From Sugiyamaella lignohabitans (taxonomy: Eukaryota; Ascomycota; Dipodascomycetes; Dipodascales; Trichomonascaceae), in contig NC_031673.1 of NCBI RefSeq assembly GCF_001640025.1, positions 1,116,001 through 1,180,000 on the forward strand: 64,000 nucleotides of DNA. The letters are read 5' to 3'. Each line of letters begins with the position of its first letter. Position 1 is the stretch's first letter. Made by a program: the position numbers and the translations under genes. The notes beneath the pieces were generated by a model. It saw only the letters and a program-made list of their open reading frames with translations. It ran no database searches and was not told where the DNA came from. Positions 1 through 9,436 of this stretch are shown one piece after another.

Positions 1-891
1 TACTTTCTGCCATTATATACAAGTTCCGGAAATTGCTGACTAGTTTCTTGTATCGTTCAGGGAAAACAATCGCAAAAAGTCACCCTGAATTTCCGGCATA
101 TTAACGGGAGATTGAAATCTAAGCTCCCGGGACTTGGTAAAGTGAACCAAATACTGAGGCTCACGCTAATATCAACCAAGCCATTCAGCAGTCCAGTGAT
201 CAAGGGAGCCTGAAATTATCACGAACCTCTAGGAGCTAGTAGTAAAGTCGTCAGGTCATAGCCGAGTTTATGCCTGCATAATAGCATTGAATTGGCGTCG
301 GAATTAAGTAGCAAAACCTAACATCACTCAGACGGCTGAGACGTAAACAGAGAGCATTGAAATGCATACACGGGAAGTTAGGGGTAATGTACAGGGGTAA
401 AAGGGGAAATAAAGTGAGTGACGTGGGACAGACTTGACCAATATACTTTTATTCTAAGCCTGGGTAGAAAGTTTACGCTAGCTGGCAGCTTTGATTTGGT
501 TCACCATTGGATCTGTTTTAGACTAATCAAGTCTAATTTCTACGACTTCAGAAAGACTTTAGCAATATTTGATCTTGTAATCAATTCTCTTGATTGAACG
601 TTCCGAAAAATAACACGCTAGAGGTTCTGCAGTGAAATTACTTCTTGTTAGTTCTGAACTCGCAATATCACAAAGAATTCCATAACTTCATACACTGTTG
701 CCTGTGCTTCAACTGTGAAAAAGCCGATACACGAAAAAGAATCGAAAATCGTGTACTAGAGCTTATTCAGTAGCTACGCGTTTTTTCAAGTAGAAAAAGT
801 GGAATTATTGAATCCGGTGGGTACCTCGGTTATTTCTTGTGGAAAGTAGCTACACTTTATTGAAACAGAAAACAATCATATACCATACACA
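1..891. other. Intergenic upstream of CDC11
   Basis: I see no convincing gene here; open frames are short and unlike any family I know. The stretch is AT-rich and its right end must hold the CDC11 promoter. The only recognisable motif is the MCB-type hexamer ACGCGT at 776-781. Confidence 0.6.
776..781. promoter_or_regulatory. MCB-like ACGCGT upstream of CDC11
   Basis: A perfect ACGCGT lies 111 bases before the CDC11 start codon. In yeasts this hexamer is the MBF (Mbp1/Swi6) site that drives G1/S genes. The same hexamer precedes MCD1 and MTW1 in this window. Function here is inferred from motif and position only. Confidence 0.4.
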
Positions 892-2268
892 ATGTCGTCA
901 TATTCAGGACTCCGTAAAAAGGCGGTCAAGAAGATCCAATTCACAGTGATGGTGTGCGGTGCATCGGGAACTGGCCGTACGAGTTTTATCAACACACTAT
1001 GTGGCCAGAATGTCATTCCTTCGTCGGATTTAGAGTATGATCCACGAAATGCACATCTCGAGAAAGGAATCGAGGTCCGTCCTATTGCCACAGAAATAGA
1101 AGATCCCGATGGAACAAGAATTGCACTTACTATCATTGACACCCCCGGGTTTGGTGATAATATCGATAATTCAGAATGCTTTGACAAGATTGTGGGATAT
1201 CTTGAGTTCCAGTATGACGAAGTATTAGCAGAAGAATCAAGAATCCGCCGGAATCCGAGGTTTAAAGATAATCGGGTTCATGTGTGTTTATATTTCATAG
1301 AGTCTACAGGCCATGGATTGCGTGAGCTGGATGTTGAAATGATGAAGAAACTGTCACACCGGGTCAATGTTATTCCTGTGATTGGCCGAGCAGATTCCCT
1401 GACTCCGTTGGAAAAGACTACCAGTAAGCGCATGATTATGGAGGATCTAAAACAGCATAATATTCCTATCTTCAATTTCCCCTATGACCCTGAAGAAGAT
1501 GATCCAGAGACAATCCAGGATAACTCGGAGCTGCGGGAAATGTTACCATTTGCAGTTGTGTCAGGAAATGAGATTATCCAGACTGCTACCAGTGGCAGAC
1601 GCATCTACGGCCGAGTGTACCCCTGGGGATATGTGGATGTTGAAGATCCCAGCCACTCCGATTTCATTTCTCTACGGTCGGCTTTATTCGGATCTCATCT
1701 CATGGATCTCAAAGATCTTACCCACGATTACTTATATGAGAACTATCGTACCGAGAAGCTATCTGGCACTTCTGCTGAGAATGTGCGAGCGTCTCGTCTG
1801 CTGAATGCTGAGGATCTTGCCAATCAATCATACCTACTAAAGGGAGAGCAATTGGCGCGAGAAGAAGAGAAGCTTCGTGAAATCGAACTACGAGTACAAA
1901 GAGAAATCAACGAGAAACGTCTTGAACTGACGGCACGAGAAAATGAACTGAGAGCCATTGAAGCGAGATTATCTCGCGAGCGATCGGTATCCTCGAGCGT
2001 GCCTGACCAGAAGTCGATTTCTACGAGCAATCCCGGCACCCCAATAGCAGATAACACTGGTTCCGACGAAACCGGCTCGGACAGCCTGATGCAATCGCCC
2101 AGCCAGGAGAACATCACCCGAGTCACGTCCAATACTACATCCAACACCGCCCACAGCACCAACGCTGCCTCCAGCCATCATCTCCCTGACACCCAAAGCC
2201 CTGCCAGCTTTGTCAGCAGCAACGCCGAGGCCTTTTCCAGCCCTGTCGCTGTCAAACAGGAAATATAA
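892..2268 (+). CDS. CDC11: Septin Cdc11
   Basis: A 458-residue septin, the GTPase-fold protein that forms filaments at the bud neck; Cdc11 is the terminal subunit of the yeast septin rod. The degenerate P-loop GASGTGRTS (residues 23-31) has Arg in place of the usual Lys, as in known Cdc11 proteins. The G3 motif DTPGFGD and a G4-like GRADSLT follow. The septin-unique part includes YPWGYVDVEDPSHSDF. The C-terminal region has a heptad-rich coiled coil (about residues 325-365, with EEEKLREIELRV) and then a Ser/Thr-rich tail of about 90 residues. The start is the first ATG and aligns with the family start. No intron is needed. The stop lies only 240 bases from the stop of the convergent kinase gene, and a GC hairpin repeat fills the space between. 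Sure of family, quite sure of the Cdc11 subtype. Confidence 0.93.
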   Translation: MSSYSGLRKKAVKKIQFTVMVCGASGTGRTSFINTLCGQNVIPSSDLEYDPRNAHLEKGIEVRPIATEIEDPDGTRIALTIIDTPGFGDNIDNSECFDKIVGYLEFQYDEVLAEESRIRRNPRFKDNRVHVCLYFIESTGHGLRELDVEMMKKLSHRVNVIPVIGRADSLTPLEKTTSKRMIMEDLKQHNIPIFNFPYDPEEDDPETIQDNSELREMLPFAVVSGNEIIQTATSGRRIYGRVYPWGYVDVEDPSHSDFISLRSALFGSHLMDLKDLTHDYLYENYRTEKLSGTSAENVRASRLLNAEDLANQSYLLKGEQLAREEEKLREIELRVQREINEKRLELTARENELRAIEARLSRERSVSSSVPDQKSISTSNPGTPIADNTGSDETGSDSLMQSPSQENITRVTSNTTSNTAHSTNAASSHHLPDTQSPASFVSSNAEAFSSPVAVKQEI

Positions 2269-2310
2269 TCCAACCCAAATTGAACTGTCAGCATTCAATT
2301 ATCGGGCGTC

Positions 2311-2449
2311 TGCCTCCGGCGGCTGGGGCTCCGCCCCAGACCCCGTGGCTCCTGCTTCGCAGGAGTTTCTGGAGGGTCCCCTATGCCCGACTCGAGCGCA
2401 GCGAGAGGAGCAACCAGGGTCTGGGGCGGAGCCCCAGCCGCCGGAGGCA
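2311..2449. repeat. GC double-hairpin element, inverted dimer (element 1)
   Basis: Two head-to-head copies of the GC repeat unit. The left arm is 2311-2346 and the right arm about 2414-2449; they are near-perfect reverse complements. Each arm holds CTGGGG-CTCCG-CCCCAG (or its complement), which folds alone. A second stem, CTCCTGC-TTC-GCAGGAG, follows the left arm. The element fills most of the 239 bases between the convergent stops of CDC11 and the kinase, so it lies in both 3' flanks and could act as a two-way terminator (inference). Confidence 0.85.
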
Positions 2450-2507
2450 GAACCCTCTTCCCCCAAAAAAAAGGCATTATCATTAGTATTAAATAGACAG
2501 GGTAGTA

Positions 2508-5500
2508 TTACTTGGATGATTTCTGGGGCGCTTTATGTACATGATTGGCGCCATGCTTGCTGGCATGTGGCAGAAGTTCGTCGCGGTCGGTGGGATCGGG
2601 CTCCACACAAAGTTCAATGGCTTTGATGAAGTGGGTCGAAAGGACTTCGCCGACTTGAGGCCGTTTCTGAGGGTCGGGTGAGAGCATGGTGGCAATGACC
2701 TTCTTGCCAGATTCGCCGAACTCGTCAAAGTAGGACAGGTAGCTCCGCTCTTTGACAGGTGGTGGTTCCTTAGAGTCAGGTAGCATGGTGTTCGATGTAT
2801 CTGCTAGTGACGAGGTGGCGGAAATGTTGGTCATGGAAGAACTTGGAGTAAGCGACGACATGGAAAAGATATTGCGAAGAATAGCATCGGACTTTTGTTC
2901 AGTGTCAGAGTACTTTTTATGCTCCTCGACGTATTTAACGTAGCGTGGATCCGACTTGTGTGCTTTAGCAAATATCCCAGCATTGAATGCCATGTTGAGA
3001 TATACAATGCCACACGACCAGATATCGAGCAATCGGCCGTCATAATAGGGAGCAGCAGGGTCATCTTTCGACATGAGCACCTCAGGTGAGATATAAGGGC
3101 CACTGCCATTGATACCTGCTGACAATCGAATCATGTTGACCTGGCTGCTGATCCGGCTACAGGCATCATCTTCATCGTCAGCATCGCATTCGCTGTCAGC
3201 ATTGACATCTTTCATCATCAGGTCAGAACAGAATATCGAGTCAGCGACACCAAGGTCGGAAATTTTCAAGTATCCGGTAGAAGTGAGCAGTAAATTCTCA
3301 GGTTTGATATCCCGATGGACGATTCCGTGGAAGTGCAGATAGTTAATACCCAGTAGCAGTTGTTTAAACAGACAATTGCGGTCATCTTTGGGCATTTTCT
3401 TGTGATCCATTCGGAATGACTCAATGAGAGAAAACAGGTCGCCTCCATCACAGAGTTCCAACACAGAGCACCATTGACCGTTGTTGTCAACCAGCAAATC
3501 AAACGTTCGAACGATCTGGCGGTGGTTAAGTTGTCTACCGGCTTGGTACTCAGTGGCCAATCTCTTGAAATAGTGGGTTACATCGCCATCCAAAGCACTG
3601 TTATACCGATGATATATTTTGACAGCAAACAATTGTTTTGTAGTGGTGTTTTGTATAGTACGGACAGTAGCAGTGGATCCCCTTCCAACTAGTTTGTTGG
3701 ACCGGATAAGGTTTTTGTACAGAGAGTATTTCGAATTCAATGACCAATCGTTGTTTGAAGGGTGTAGTTGAACTGGCAAATACTCGCCTGGTAGATGTGT
3801 AATTGGGATTGATTTCAAGTTATTATTGCTGGGTGTTGGATTATTAGACGTCGTCGACTTTGAACTAGAAAAAAATCCTCTTGATTTGGGTTTTGGTGAA
3901 GTACTAATTGGTGTCGACATGCTATTGCTTCGAAACGGGAACCTCCTAGATTTGGTGGAACTTTTTGTCTTGCGGTCTTCTTTGTAGAATGAGTTCCTTA
4001 GTGACGCACTATTGGATTCTCTTTCACTGTAGTCCTCAAGATCCGTGCTATTGTCGTAGGTATTATCGCTGCTAGCAATGGCACTATTGAGTTCCTGTTC
4101 GGTGTAGACGGGTCTTTCGTATCGAATAGAGAGGCCGTCCGACGAGCTTTCCGATGAGGGAGACGAGATCTCAGACGGGGTTCCAGATCTATTAGCAGAT
4201 GGAGGTCTGGAAGGTGGTCTTGACGGAGGTCGAGATTGTGAGCGAGATGGCGGTTGCGACGAGTTTGGAGTGGCTTTGGAGATCGAAGTGCCAATACCTT
4301 GGTTGGTTGAGATTGCTGTTGTTGCAGCAGATGTAGTTACAGATGGTGGCGGTATTACAACTGGCACCGACTGACGAGCCTGAGCAGCCAATGCGGCAAT
4401 GGTATCAGCTCTTGAAGCTCCTGGAGTTACTGTATTTGGTTTATTAAAAGTCGGATAGGCAGCCGATGCAAAGCTCTTCATTTGAGATGATGGGGCAGAT
4501 TTAGCAATGAGTTTACTGATTCCACTCAGAGGTCCATGACCCTTGCGCTGCGGTTTGTTATTACCGAGAGGGGTGTCATCTCTTGTCTGAGTGGCTGGAC
4601 TTGGCTGGATATCAGCAGGAGATCGAGAACTCGATAAAGGAGAGCTGCTACCAGGCGAAACTGACGTTGGAGATTTGTTGCCGGTATCGGCTACATTTGT
4701 AGAACCGTCGGTTGCCGAGAAGCTTGGAGTGTTGAATGCAGAAACACCACTATTATCAGTTGTACTTGGTGTCAAGTCAGAGCTAGATGAAGTTTTAGCA
4801 GTGTTACCAGCAATTTTATCACTGTTGATTTTGTGGGTGCTGCTGCTGCTGCTGTTGCTGTTGATATTATTGATAGTGTTACAATTACTTTCGTCGTTAA
4901 TAATTTTTTTAATATTTTCGTTACCAATGTTTTTGTTGTTGTTTGTATTATTAGTGCTGGTGTTAATTTCGCTACCACTGTTGTTACCACTGCTGTTACT
5001 ATTACTATTACGATTAGCACTAGCAATACCGCCAATAGTACCAACACTATCAGCTTTAGTGCCAATAGTGCTGTCAGTGGCAGCAGCAGTAATTGTACTG
5101 CCAGTGGTGACAGCAGTGATAGTATTGGTAGTAATAGTAGTGCCGACCGAACCACTGTGAACTGAAGGGTGAGGGCCAAGACTGCTGGCAGAGCTATCAG
5201 ACTTGAAACTGGATTGTGTTCCAGATCGCATCAATTCTCCATGGATAAATGAATTGGCCGACGAGCGTCGTCTTGCCATATCCAGAGGGCCTGATCGGTC
5301 TGATCTGTCTGATTTCAAGCTGCCTACACTGGTCACAAGATCCTCATCATAATATGAATTTGCCATGGGTTTTAAAGGAGCAGGAAACTTGCCAATACTC
5401 GAATCATTTGTAGCTACAGCGACAGAAATGCCGGGATCAGGGCCAAACCCCGAAATAAACGCTGGTGGCTCATAACCAGGACTCGGCGGCACTTCAGGAA

Positions 5501-6215
5501 GTGGTTCATCGATAAATAATTCCGCACCTTGGCTTTTCTTCACATGCATTTTGGGTCGTTGGTTGCTGCTGCTATTAGTATTACTGCTGTTGGTGTTACT
5601 GCTGTTATTATTACTGCTGTTGGTGTTACTGCTGTTATTATTACTGCTGTTATTATTACTGCTGTTATTATTACTGTTGCTATTACTGCTGTTGTTGATA
5701 TTACTATTGCTATTGTTGTTACTAGCGGTCCTAGTTCTCGACTGATGATGATGATGATGGTGATGATGACTTGGGTTTCTACCACGATCTCGTTGACGTT
5801 CTCCGTCCCGTTCAGTGTGAATGTCGCCGTCTAAATCACGCCGTCGTTCAAGTTCATGGTCGCGACCAGCAAGAACCGCAGCAGATGCCAAAATAGGATC
5901 CTGTGGATGAGACAGGAATTGCGACTGAGACTGAGACACGGATCTAAATACCGGAGACTGAGACTGAGACAAAGCCGGCGAATGAGCAGGAGACTGGGAT
6001 TGCGACAAAGACCGAGAAGAAAGAGATAAAGACTGCGAAGGAGACCGGATCTGAGACTGACTTGGATCACGAGAAGAACCACGAGATACTGGATCACGAG
6101 GATGGGCGACTGCCAACATCATAGCCAGTGTATTCTCGTTAGGAGCATAATAACCACCTCCTCCACTACCAGTACTGGCACCACCTCGACCACGGCCCGT
6201 CATATGAATAGGCAA
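2508..6215 (-). CDS. SAT4: Ser/Thr kinase of the Hal4/Sat4-Npr1 family with long low-complexity N-terminus
   Basis: A 1235-residue protein. Residues 1-830 are low-complexity: Ser-Gln repeats, a run of eight His near 150, Asn/Ser runs (about 160-220), and Arg-Pro-Pro-Ser repeats near 660. The C-terminal 400 residues are a kinase domain: Gly loop VGRGSTATV near 842, VAIK-type lysine in FAVKIYHRY, catalytic HRDIKPEN near 967. The magnesium loop reads DLG, not DFG (near 987). SGPYISPEVL and DIWSCGIVYLNM mark the activation segment and helix F. An acidic insert (DSECDADDEDDAC) lies between DLG and the APE-like motif, as in fungal-specific kinases of this group. Hal4/Hal5/Npr1 kinases control potassium and nutrient transporters at the plasma membrane. 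The family is clear; SAT4/HAL4 over another member is a best guess. The true start could be one of the early Met codons (6215 or 6203). Confidence 0.8.
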   Translation of the reverse strand: MPIHMTGRGRGGASTGSGGGGYYAPNENTLAMMLAVAHPRDPVSRGSSRDPSQSQIRSPSQSLSLSSRSLSQSQSPAHSPALSQSQSPVFRSVSQSQSQFLSHPQDPILASAAVLAGRDHELERRRDLDGDIHTERDGERQRDRGRNPSHHHHHHHHQSRTRTASNNNSNSNINNSSNSNSNNNSSNNNSSNNNSSNTNSSNNNSSNTNSSNTNSSSNQRPKMHVKKSQGAELFIDEPLPEVPPSPGYEPPAFISGFGPDPGISVAVATNDSSIGKFPAPLKPMANSYYDEDLVTSVGSLKSDRSDRSGPLDMARRRSSANSFIHGELMRSGTQSSFKSDSSASSLGPHPSVHSGSVGTTITTNTITAVTTGSTITAAATDSTIGTKADSVGTIGGIASANRNSNSNSSGNNSGSEINTSTNNTNNNKNIGNENIKKIINDESNCNTINNINSNSSSSSTHKINSDKIAGNTAKTSSSSDLTPSTTDNSGVSAFNTPSFSATDGSTNVADTGNKSPTSVSPGSSSPLSSSRSPADIQPSPATQTRDDTPLGNNKPQRKGHGPLSGISKLIAKSAPSSQMKSFASAAYPTFNKPNTVTPGASRADTIAALAAQARQSVPVVIPPPSVTTSAATTAISTNQGIGTSISKATPNSSQPPSRSQSRPPSRPPSRPPSANRSGTPSEISSPSSESSSDGLSIRYERPVYTEQELNSAIASSDNTYDNSTDLEDYSERESNSASLRNSFYKEDRKTKSSTKSRRFPFRSNSMSTPISTSPKPKSRGFFSSSKSTTSNNPTPSNNNLKSIPITHLPGEYLPVQLHPSNNDWSLNSKYSLYKNLIRSNKLVGRGSTATVRTIQNTTTKQLFAVKIYHRYNSALDGDVTHYFKRLATEYQAGRQLNHRQIVRTFDLLVDNNGQWCSVLELCDGGDLFSLIESFRMDHKKMPKDDRNCLFKQLLLGINYLHFHGIVHRDIKPENLLLTSTGYLKISDLGVADSIFCSDLMMKDVNADSECDADDEDDACSRISSQVNMIRLSAGINGSGPYISPEVLMSKDDPAAPYYDGRLLDIWSCGIVYLNMAFNAGIFAKAHKSDPRYVKYVEEHKKYSDTEQKSDAILRNIFSMSSLTPSSSMTNISATSSLADTSNTMLPDSKEPPPVKERSYLSYFDEFGESGKKVIATMLSPDPQKRPQVGEVLSTHFIKAIELCVEPDPTDRDELLPHASKHGANHVHKAPQKSSK
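5565..5770. repeat. Trinucleotide microsatellites inside the kinase gene
   Basis: Runs built from TTA/TTG/CTG/ACT triplets on the + strand encode the Asn/Ser tract of the kinase on the - strand. An adjacent GAT run at about 5740-5770 encodes its eight-His tract. A second, less pure tract lies at about 4838-5110. They keep frame, so length change alters only tract length. Confidence 0.8.
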
Positions 6216-6541
6216 TGCTGCCGCCTCGTAATATTTGTTGCTGTTAACTCCTGTTTTAATAATAATAAGAATAATAATAAATTAAGCTTTAACAGACTGT
6301 GACAAAATGGGCTGATCCTCGACCCAGCTTGGAATCTCCCAACTCTAACCAACTGCTAGAACCGCTGGTTTGGTACTGATCAATCTCTCAATCACTGTCT
6401 GTTGTCAGCGTATTCCCCCGTACTCCAACGTTAAAAACTTCAAAATACAGATCTGCCAATCTACACTCCAATCTACTGAAACCAATATCACCAACACTAG
6501 CAGCCACACTTTAGCCACCTTAGGTGACGTCCCTGTTCAAC

Positions 6542-6565
6542 CTGCTGCTGCTGCTGCTGCTGCTG
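6542..6565. repeat. CTG trinucleotide run
   Basis: Eight CTG units in tandem, about 330 bases upstream of the kinase start. A second run of about seven GCT/CTG units lies at 7178-7197. Neither is in a supported coding region. Confidence 0.9.
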
Positions 6566-6676
6566 CAACAAGTGGGGTGACATGAGATGCTGCCATTGCT
6601 TGCAACCCCGCCGATCCCCGGCGGCTATCCCAGAACGGGAACTTTTTGTCGCTGAGTCCGGCGGGGGAGGGGGGTT

Positions 6677-6831
6677 TGCGTCCGGCTGCCGGGGCTCCCC
6701 TTAGGCTCTGGTAGCTCCTCTCGCAGTGCTCGAGTCAGGCTGGAAGGTATCCAGAACTGCTCCGGGGACCAATACCGCTCGCGAAGCGAGCACAACCAGG
6801 GTCTGGGGCGGAGCCCCAGCCGCCGGAGGCA
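6677..6831. repeat. GC double-hairpin element, decayed inverted dimer (element 2)
   Basis: The right arm (6777-6831) is an intact unit on the minus orientation: GCTCGC-GAA-GCGAGC stem, then the CTGGGG/CCCCAG stem and GCCGCCGGAGGCA end. The left arm (about 6677-6735) is recognisable but diverged, with CCGGCTGCCGGGGCTCC and CTCGCAGTGCTCGAG. This is what an old inverted dimer with one decaying arm would look like. Confidence 0.7.
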
Positions 6832-6912
6832 TACCCCAACCCCCACGGAGGTGGTGCGGGGTGCTGACCCGCCAGTTGACCGGCTCGACCCCTCCGGACC
6901 CCGCTTGCTGAC

Positions 6913-7064
6913 CCCGATAACTGTCATGCCAGATCTGAAATAAGATAAGAACGATTGACAAGATAACCAGATAGGACCAAGATAGGATCAAGATAGAGTC
7001 AAGATAAGAGAACCAGGAGCACGATAGCAGTACGAGAGCACCGAAATAGGTTCAGATAAGACCC
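6913..7064. promoter_or_regulatory. Cluster of GATA motifs with roughly 12-bp periodicity
   Basis: Imperfect repeats of CAAGATAGGA or AGATAA recur through the stretch, giving at least five GATAA and four or more GATAG words in 150 bases. GATAAG is the site for Gln3/Gat1-type nitrogen factors. The nearest start is the Hal4/Npr1-type kinase 700-850 bases away. This could be a GATA-factor array or only a decayed tandem repeat. Confidence 0.35.
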
Positions 7065-7283
7065 AGAGCAAGCGGCTGTGACGCCAAAGGCCCAATTCAA
7101 CCAAGCTTTAGCGCGGTCTCGACACAAGGATTACTCCCCTGGCCCTCTTATCGTGCGTGAACCCCTCCCTCACGGATGCTGCTGCTGCTGCTGCTGCATC
7201 TGCTCCCTTGTGCTAGCCGCGTATCCTCCCCCCTCGCCAACTGCTTCTGTTCCACGACCGGAATTCCTGTTGGGGACTGGGTC

Positions 7284-7340
7284 TGCCTCCGGCGGCTGGG
7301 GCTCCGCCCCAGACCCTGGTTGTGCTCCGCTTCGCGGAGC
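7284..7340 (+). repeat. GC double-hairpin element, single unit (element 3)
   Basis: An intact single unit starting TGCCTCCGGCGGCTGGGG. It has stem 1 CTGGGG-CTCCG-CCCCAG, the linker ACCCTGGTTGT, and stem 2 GCTCCGC-TTC-GCGGAGC. It is nearly identical to the unit at 15707-15764. Confidence 0.85.
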
Positions 7341-7834
7341 GGCTGGGATCGTGGACGGATTTCTGGATCGTGGTTGGTGAAGGCCCCCGTGACCTTCTCT
7401 CCCCCCTCTCTGACGCAGGACTGTCAGGCGTGGCGCTTGATGTAGTATAAGAGCGATTATCTTGCCTAAACGGTGTGGATCTGCGTCGTCTGTCTGAGAT
7501 CTGAGGGACATTGTCTAGTTGAACAACGCTCGAAACGCCCTGGATTGTGCTATAAAAGCCAGTTAATCCCAATGTAAACCCACTGCTTAATTCGGAACTG
7601 TTTTTGGAGATAAAAACTCTTGGTTGATTGATTAATTGATTGCTTGATATTCATTTATTGTCTTACATGGGTTTAAACCAGAGACGCTGCTACATTTTTA
7701 TTTATCATTTTCCTTAATATTATCATTTGTTTGCTGTTGAGTTTGTCAAAATATCTCGAGTACTCATTCATAACCATCGGATTCCTGGAACTTTGGAATA
7801 TGCCATCTTCAAGTTGTGCTGATCATCTCATGCC

Positions 7835-7855
7835 ATATATAGGTAACCTATATAT
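7835..7855. repeat. AT-rich palindrome
   Basis: ATATATAGG and CCTATATAT form perfect 9-bp arms around TAA. No gene nearby explains it. Confidence 0.6.
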
Positions 7856-7898
7856 AGTTAAGGGCATCCTGTCAAAATCACCCATATGGTGAAAATGA

Positions 7899-7956
7899 CT
7901 CGAGCGAAGCGAGAGGACCAATGGGATCTGGGTTAAAGCTCCAGCCACCGGAGGCA
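7899..7956 (-). repeat. GC double-hairpin element, degenerate single unit
   Basis: The stretch keeps the order of the family: a CGAG-CGAAG-CGAG-type stem, a GGATCTGGGTTAAAGCTCCAG remnant of stem 1, and CCACCGGAGGCA at the end. Several point changes weaken stem 1, so this looks like an ageing copy. Confidence 0.6.
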
Positions 7957-8751
7957 AAAGAAAACTTATTCCCCTATGCCCACAAGAACAGTCATAGTAA
8001 TTGCGTGTCAGCCACTATTGACTGAATGATCATTCCTGGTTTATGTCTGAGTTTGTATCGTGGAGTTTGAATAGTACGAATTCTGGAGTTTATTATTGGT
8101 GTCATCACACTTACTACTGGCGTCTTAAGATGATGCAAACAGGTCCCAAATCTTGTGACACGACTTGTAGATCAGTTTATTGGTGGAAGAATTTTTCTAT
8201 CGCCAAGGCTTTAAAGGTAAATTCTTATACCAAATAGCACTTACGTGCTATGTCTACCTCTAACAAACAACCTAGAGGTCGGAAATGACGTGTATCTGGA
8301 TTCACATTCCGGTTGTGTACTTTTTCTGCTCAGAATACCGGTTTCTGTAGCCTCATATTAAACTCTTCACTGGATTTTAGCATTGGAAAAGCTAATGAAT
8401 AAAAAACCTTAAAAAACAGATAGCCAAGAGCTTTCAATAATAGTCCCAATATTGTAAGACAGCATTATTAGGATCACTTCCAAGTCATAACTGGACAAAA
8501 TCGTGTGATCGATGATCTGTGCGTCATGTTCAAGTTTCCAGCCGATAGCGCCATTTGTAGTGCCTATACGTAGTATAGACTATCGGTAACTTCTGCTCTT
8601 GTGAGCCGAGTTTAACTTGCTAAATAATAACAAATTTGGCAGTAATATCTCGAAACTCTGGCGGCGTCACTTTTCCTGACCCCTGACCTACCAGTGTCCC
8701 CATCCTTTCGCCCAACCGCTGTAATTGCAGTGCTACAGCCATCTCGCTGTA

Positions 8752-8803
8752 ACGAGCGAAGCGAGCTACGGGGTCTGGGGCGGAGCCCCAGCCGCCGGAG
8801 GCA
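8752..8803 (-). repeat. GC double-hairpin element, single unit (element 4)
   Basis: Minus-orientation unit with a CGAG-CGAAG-CGAG-like stem 2, an intact CTGGGG/CCCCAG stem 1 and the GCCGCCGGAGGCA terminus. The flanking CTCGCTGTAACGAGCGAAG offers an alternative stem. Confidence 0.85.
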
Positions 8804-8906
8804 GGCCAGGCCACCCCGGTCCTCCCAAACATGCATGCATACCCCAGTGATGTCCACTGGTTATCTCGCATATGGCCCAGCCGTTAGGCTGGCCGGCGAT
8901 GAGATC

Positions 8907-8950
8907 GTCATCTGGATCCAGAATGAAGAGTAATCCGGTAACTCATCACA
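8907..8950 (+). repeat. Dispersed direct repeat, copy A
   Basis: The stretch GTCATCTGGATCCAGAAT through TCATCACA is repeated at 11013-11058 in the same orientation with only a few differences. The copies are 2.1 kb apart. They may be remnants of a transposable-element end or of a duplication; no coding potential links them. Confidence 0.7.
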
Positions 8951-9436
8951 CTAGCAGTCGTGATACTCTGGTCCTCTTGTGCTCGAGACAACTATGGTGA
9001 ATGTGTTCATGTGAGACTGTTGAGAATTTGACCTAATCTGGGGACAAATCCAGAGACTTAACAATATTAATGGACACTAATCCTACTAATCCTATGGTTT
9101 CCATTACAATTGGTAGACGATCTTCTCTATGATATGCCATGTAACTTCTAACCTCATAGATGGCAGAACATGCCATCTCTGTGCAGTATCTTTTTCTCAT
9201 ATAGCTGATACCTCTGTTTGATGTTAAAACACTGGTACACTATAAATCGTACATGCCCAAAAAAAAATCTTTCTGTATCAGTTTTTATCAACTAAGATGA
9301 AGATGCTATCAGGAAAGGATATAAATAGATAAAATATACTGAAATTAGTGAATAATATAGAATGTAAAATATTGAATTGAAGAGTGGCAATGTTGAATAA
9401 TGCTACGTATTGAATCGGTATCGGCAACAACCCATC

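Larger units (their letters stand above)
6216..9436. other. 3.2-kb gene-poor accessory stretch
   Basis: I see no credible gene between the kinase start and the small membrane-protein locus. Open frames of 60-119 codons here mostly owe their length to the GC repeat units. The stretch holds two CTG runs, four GC double-hairpin units (6677-6831, 7284-7340, 7899-7956, 8752-8803), a GATA-motif cluster (6913-7064), an AT palindrome (7835-7855), one copy of a dispersed direct repeat (8907-8950) and a small hairpin with 8-bp arms (9158-9178). The left end must contain the kinase promoter. Confidence 0.6.

Noticed and set aside
4591..5834. Long hydrophobic (Leu/Val-rich) plus-strand frames
   Set aside because: They are the complement of the Asn/Ser/Thr repeats of the kinase gene; trinucleotide runs keep several frames open by composition.
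7078..7572. Several overlapping frames of 89-119 codons
   Set aside because: They share the translated GC element (SGGWGSAPDP-type residues) and a CTG run, both repeats with high GC and few stops.
8043..8237. 64-codon plus-strand frame rich in Trp and Tyr
   Set aside because: Unusual composition, no promoter and no family; typical of chance frames in AT-rich DNA.
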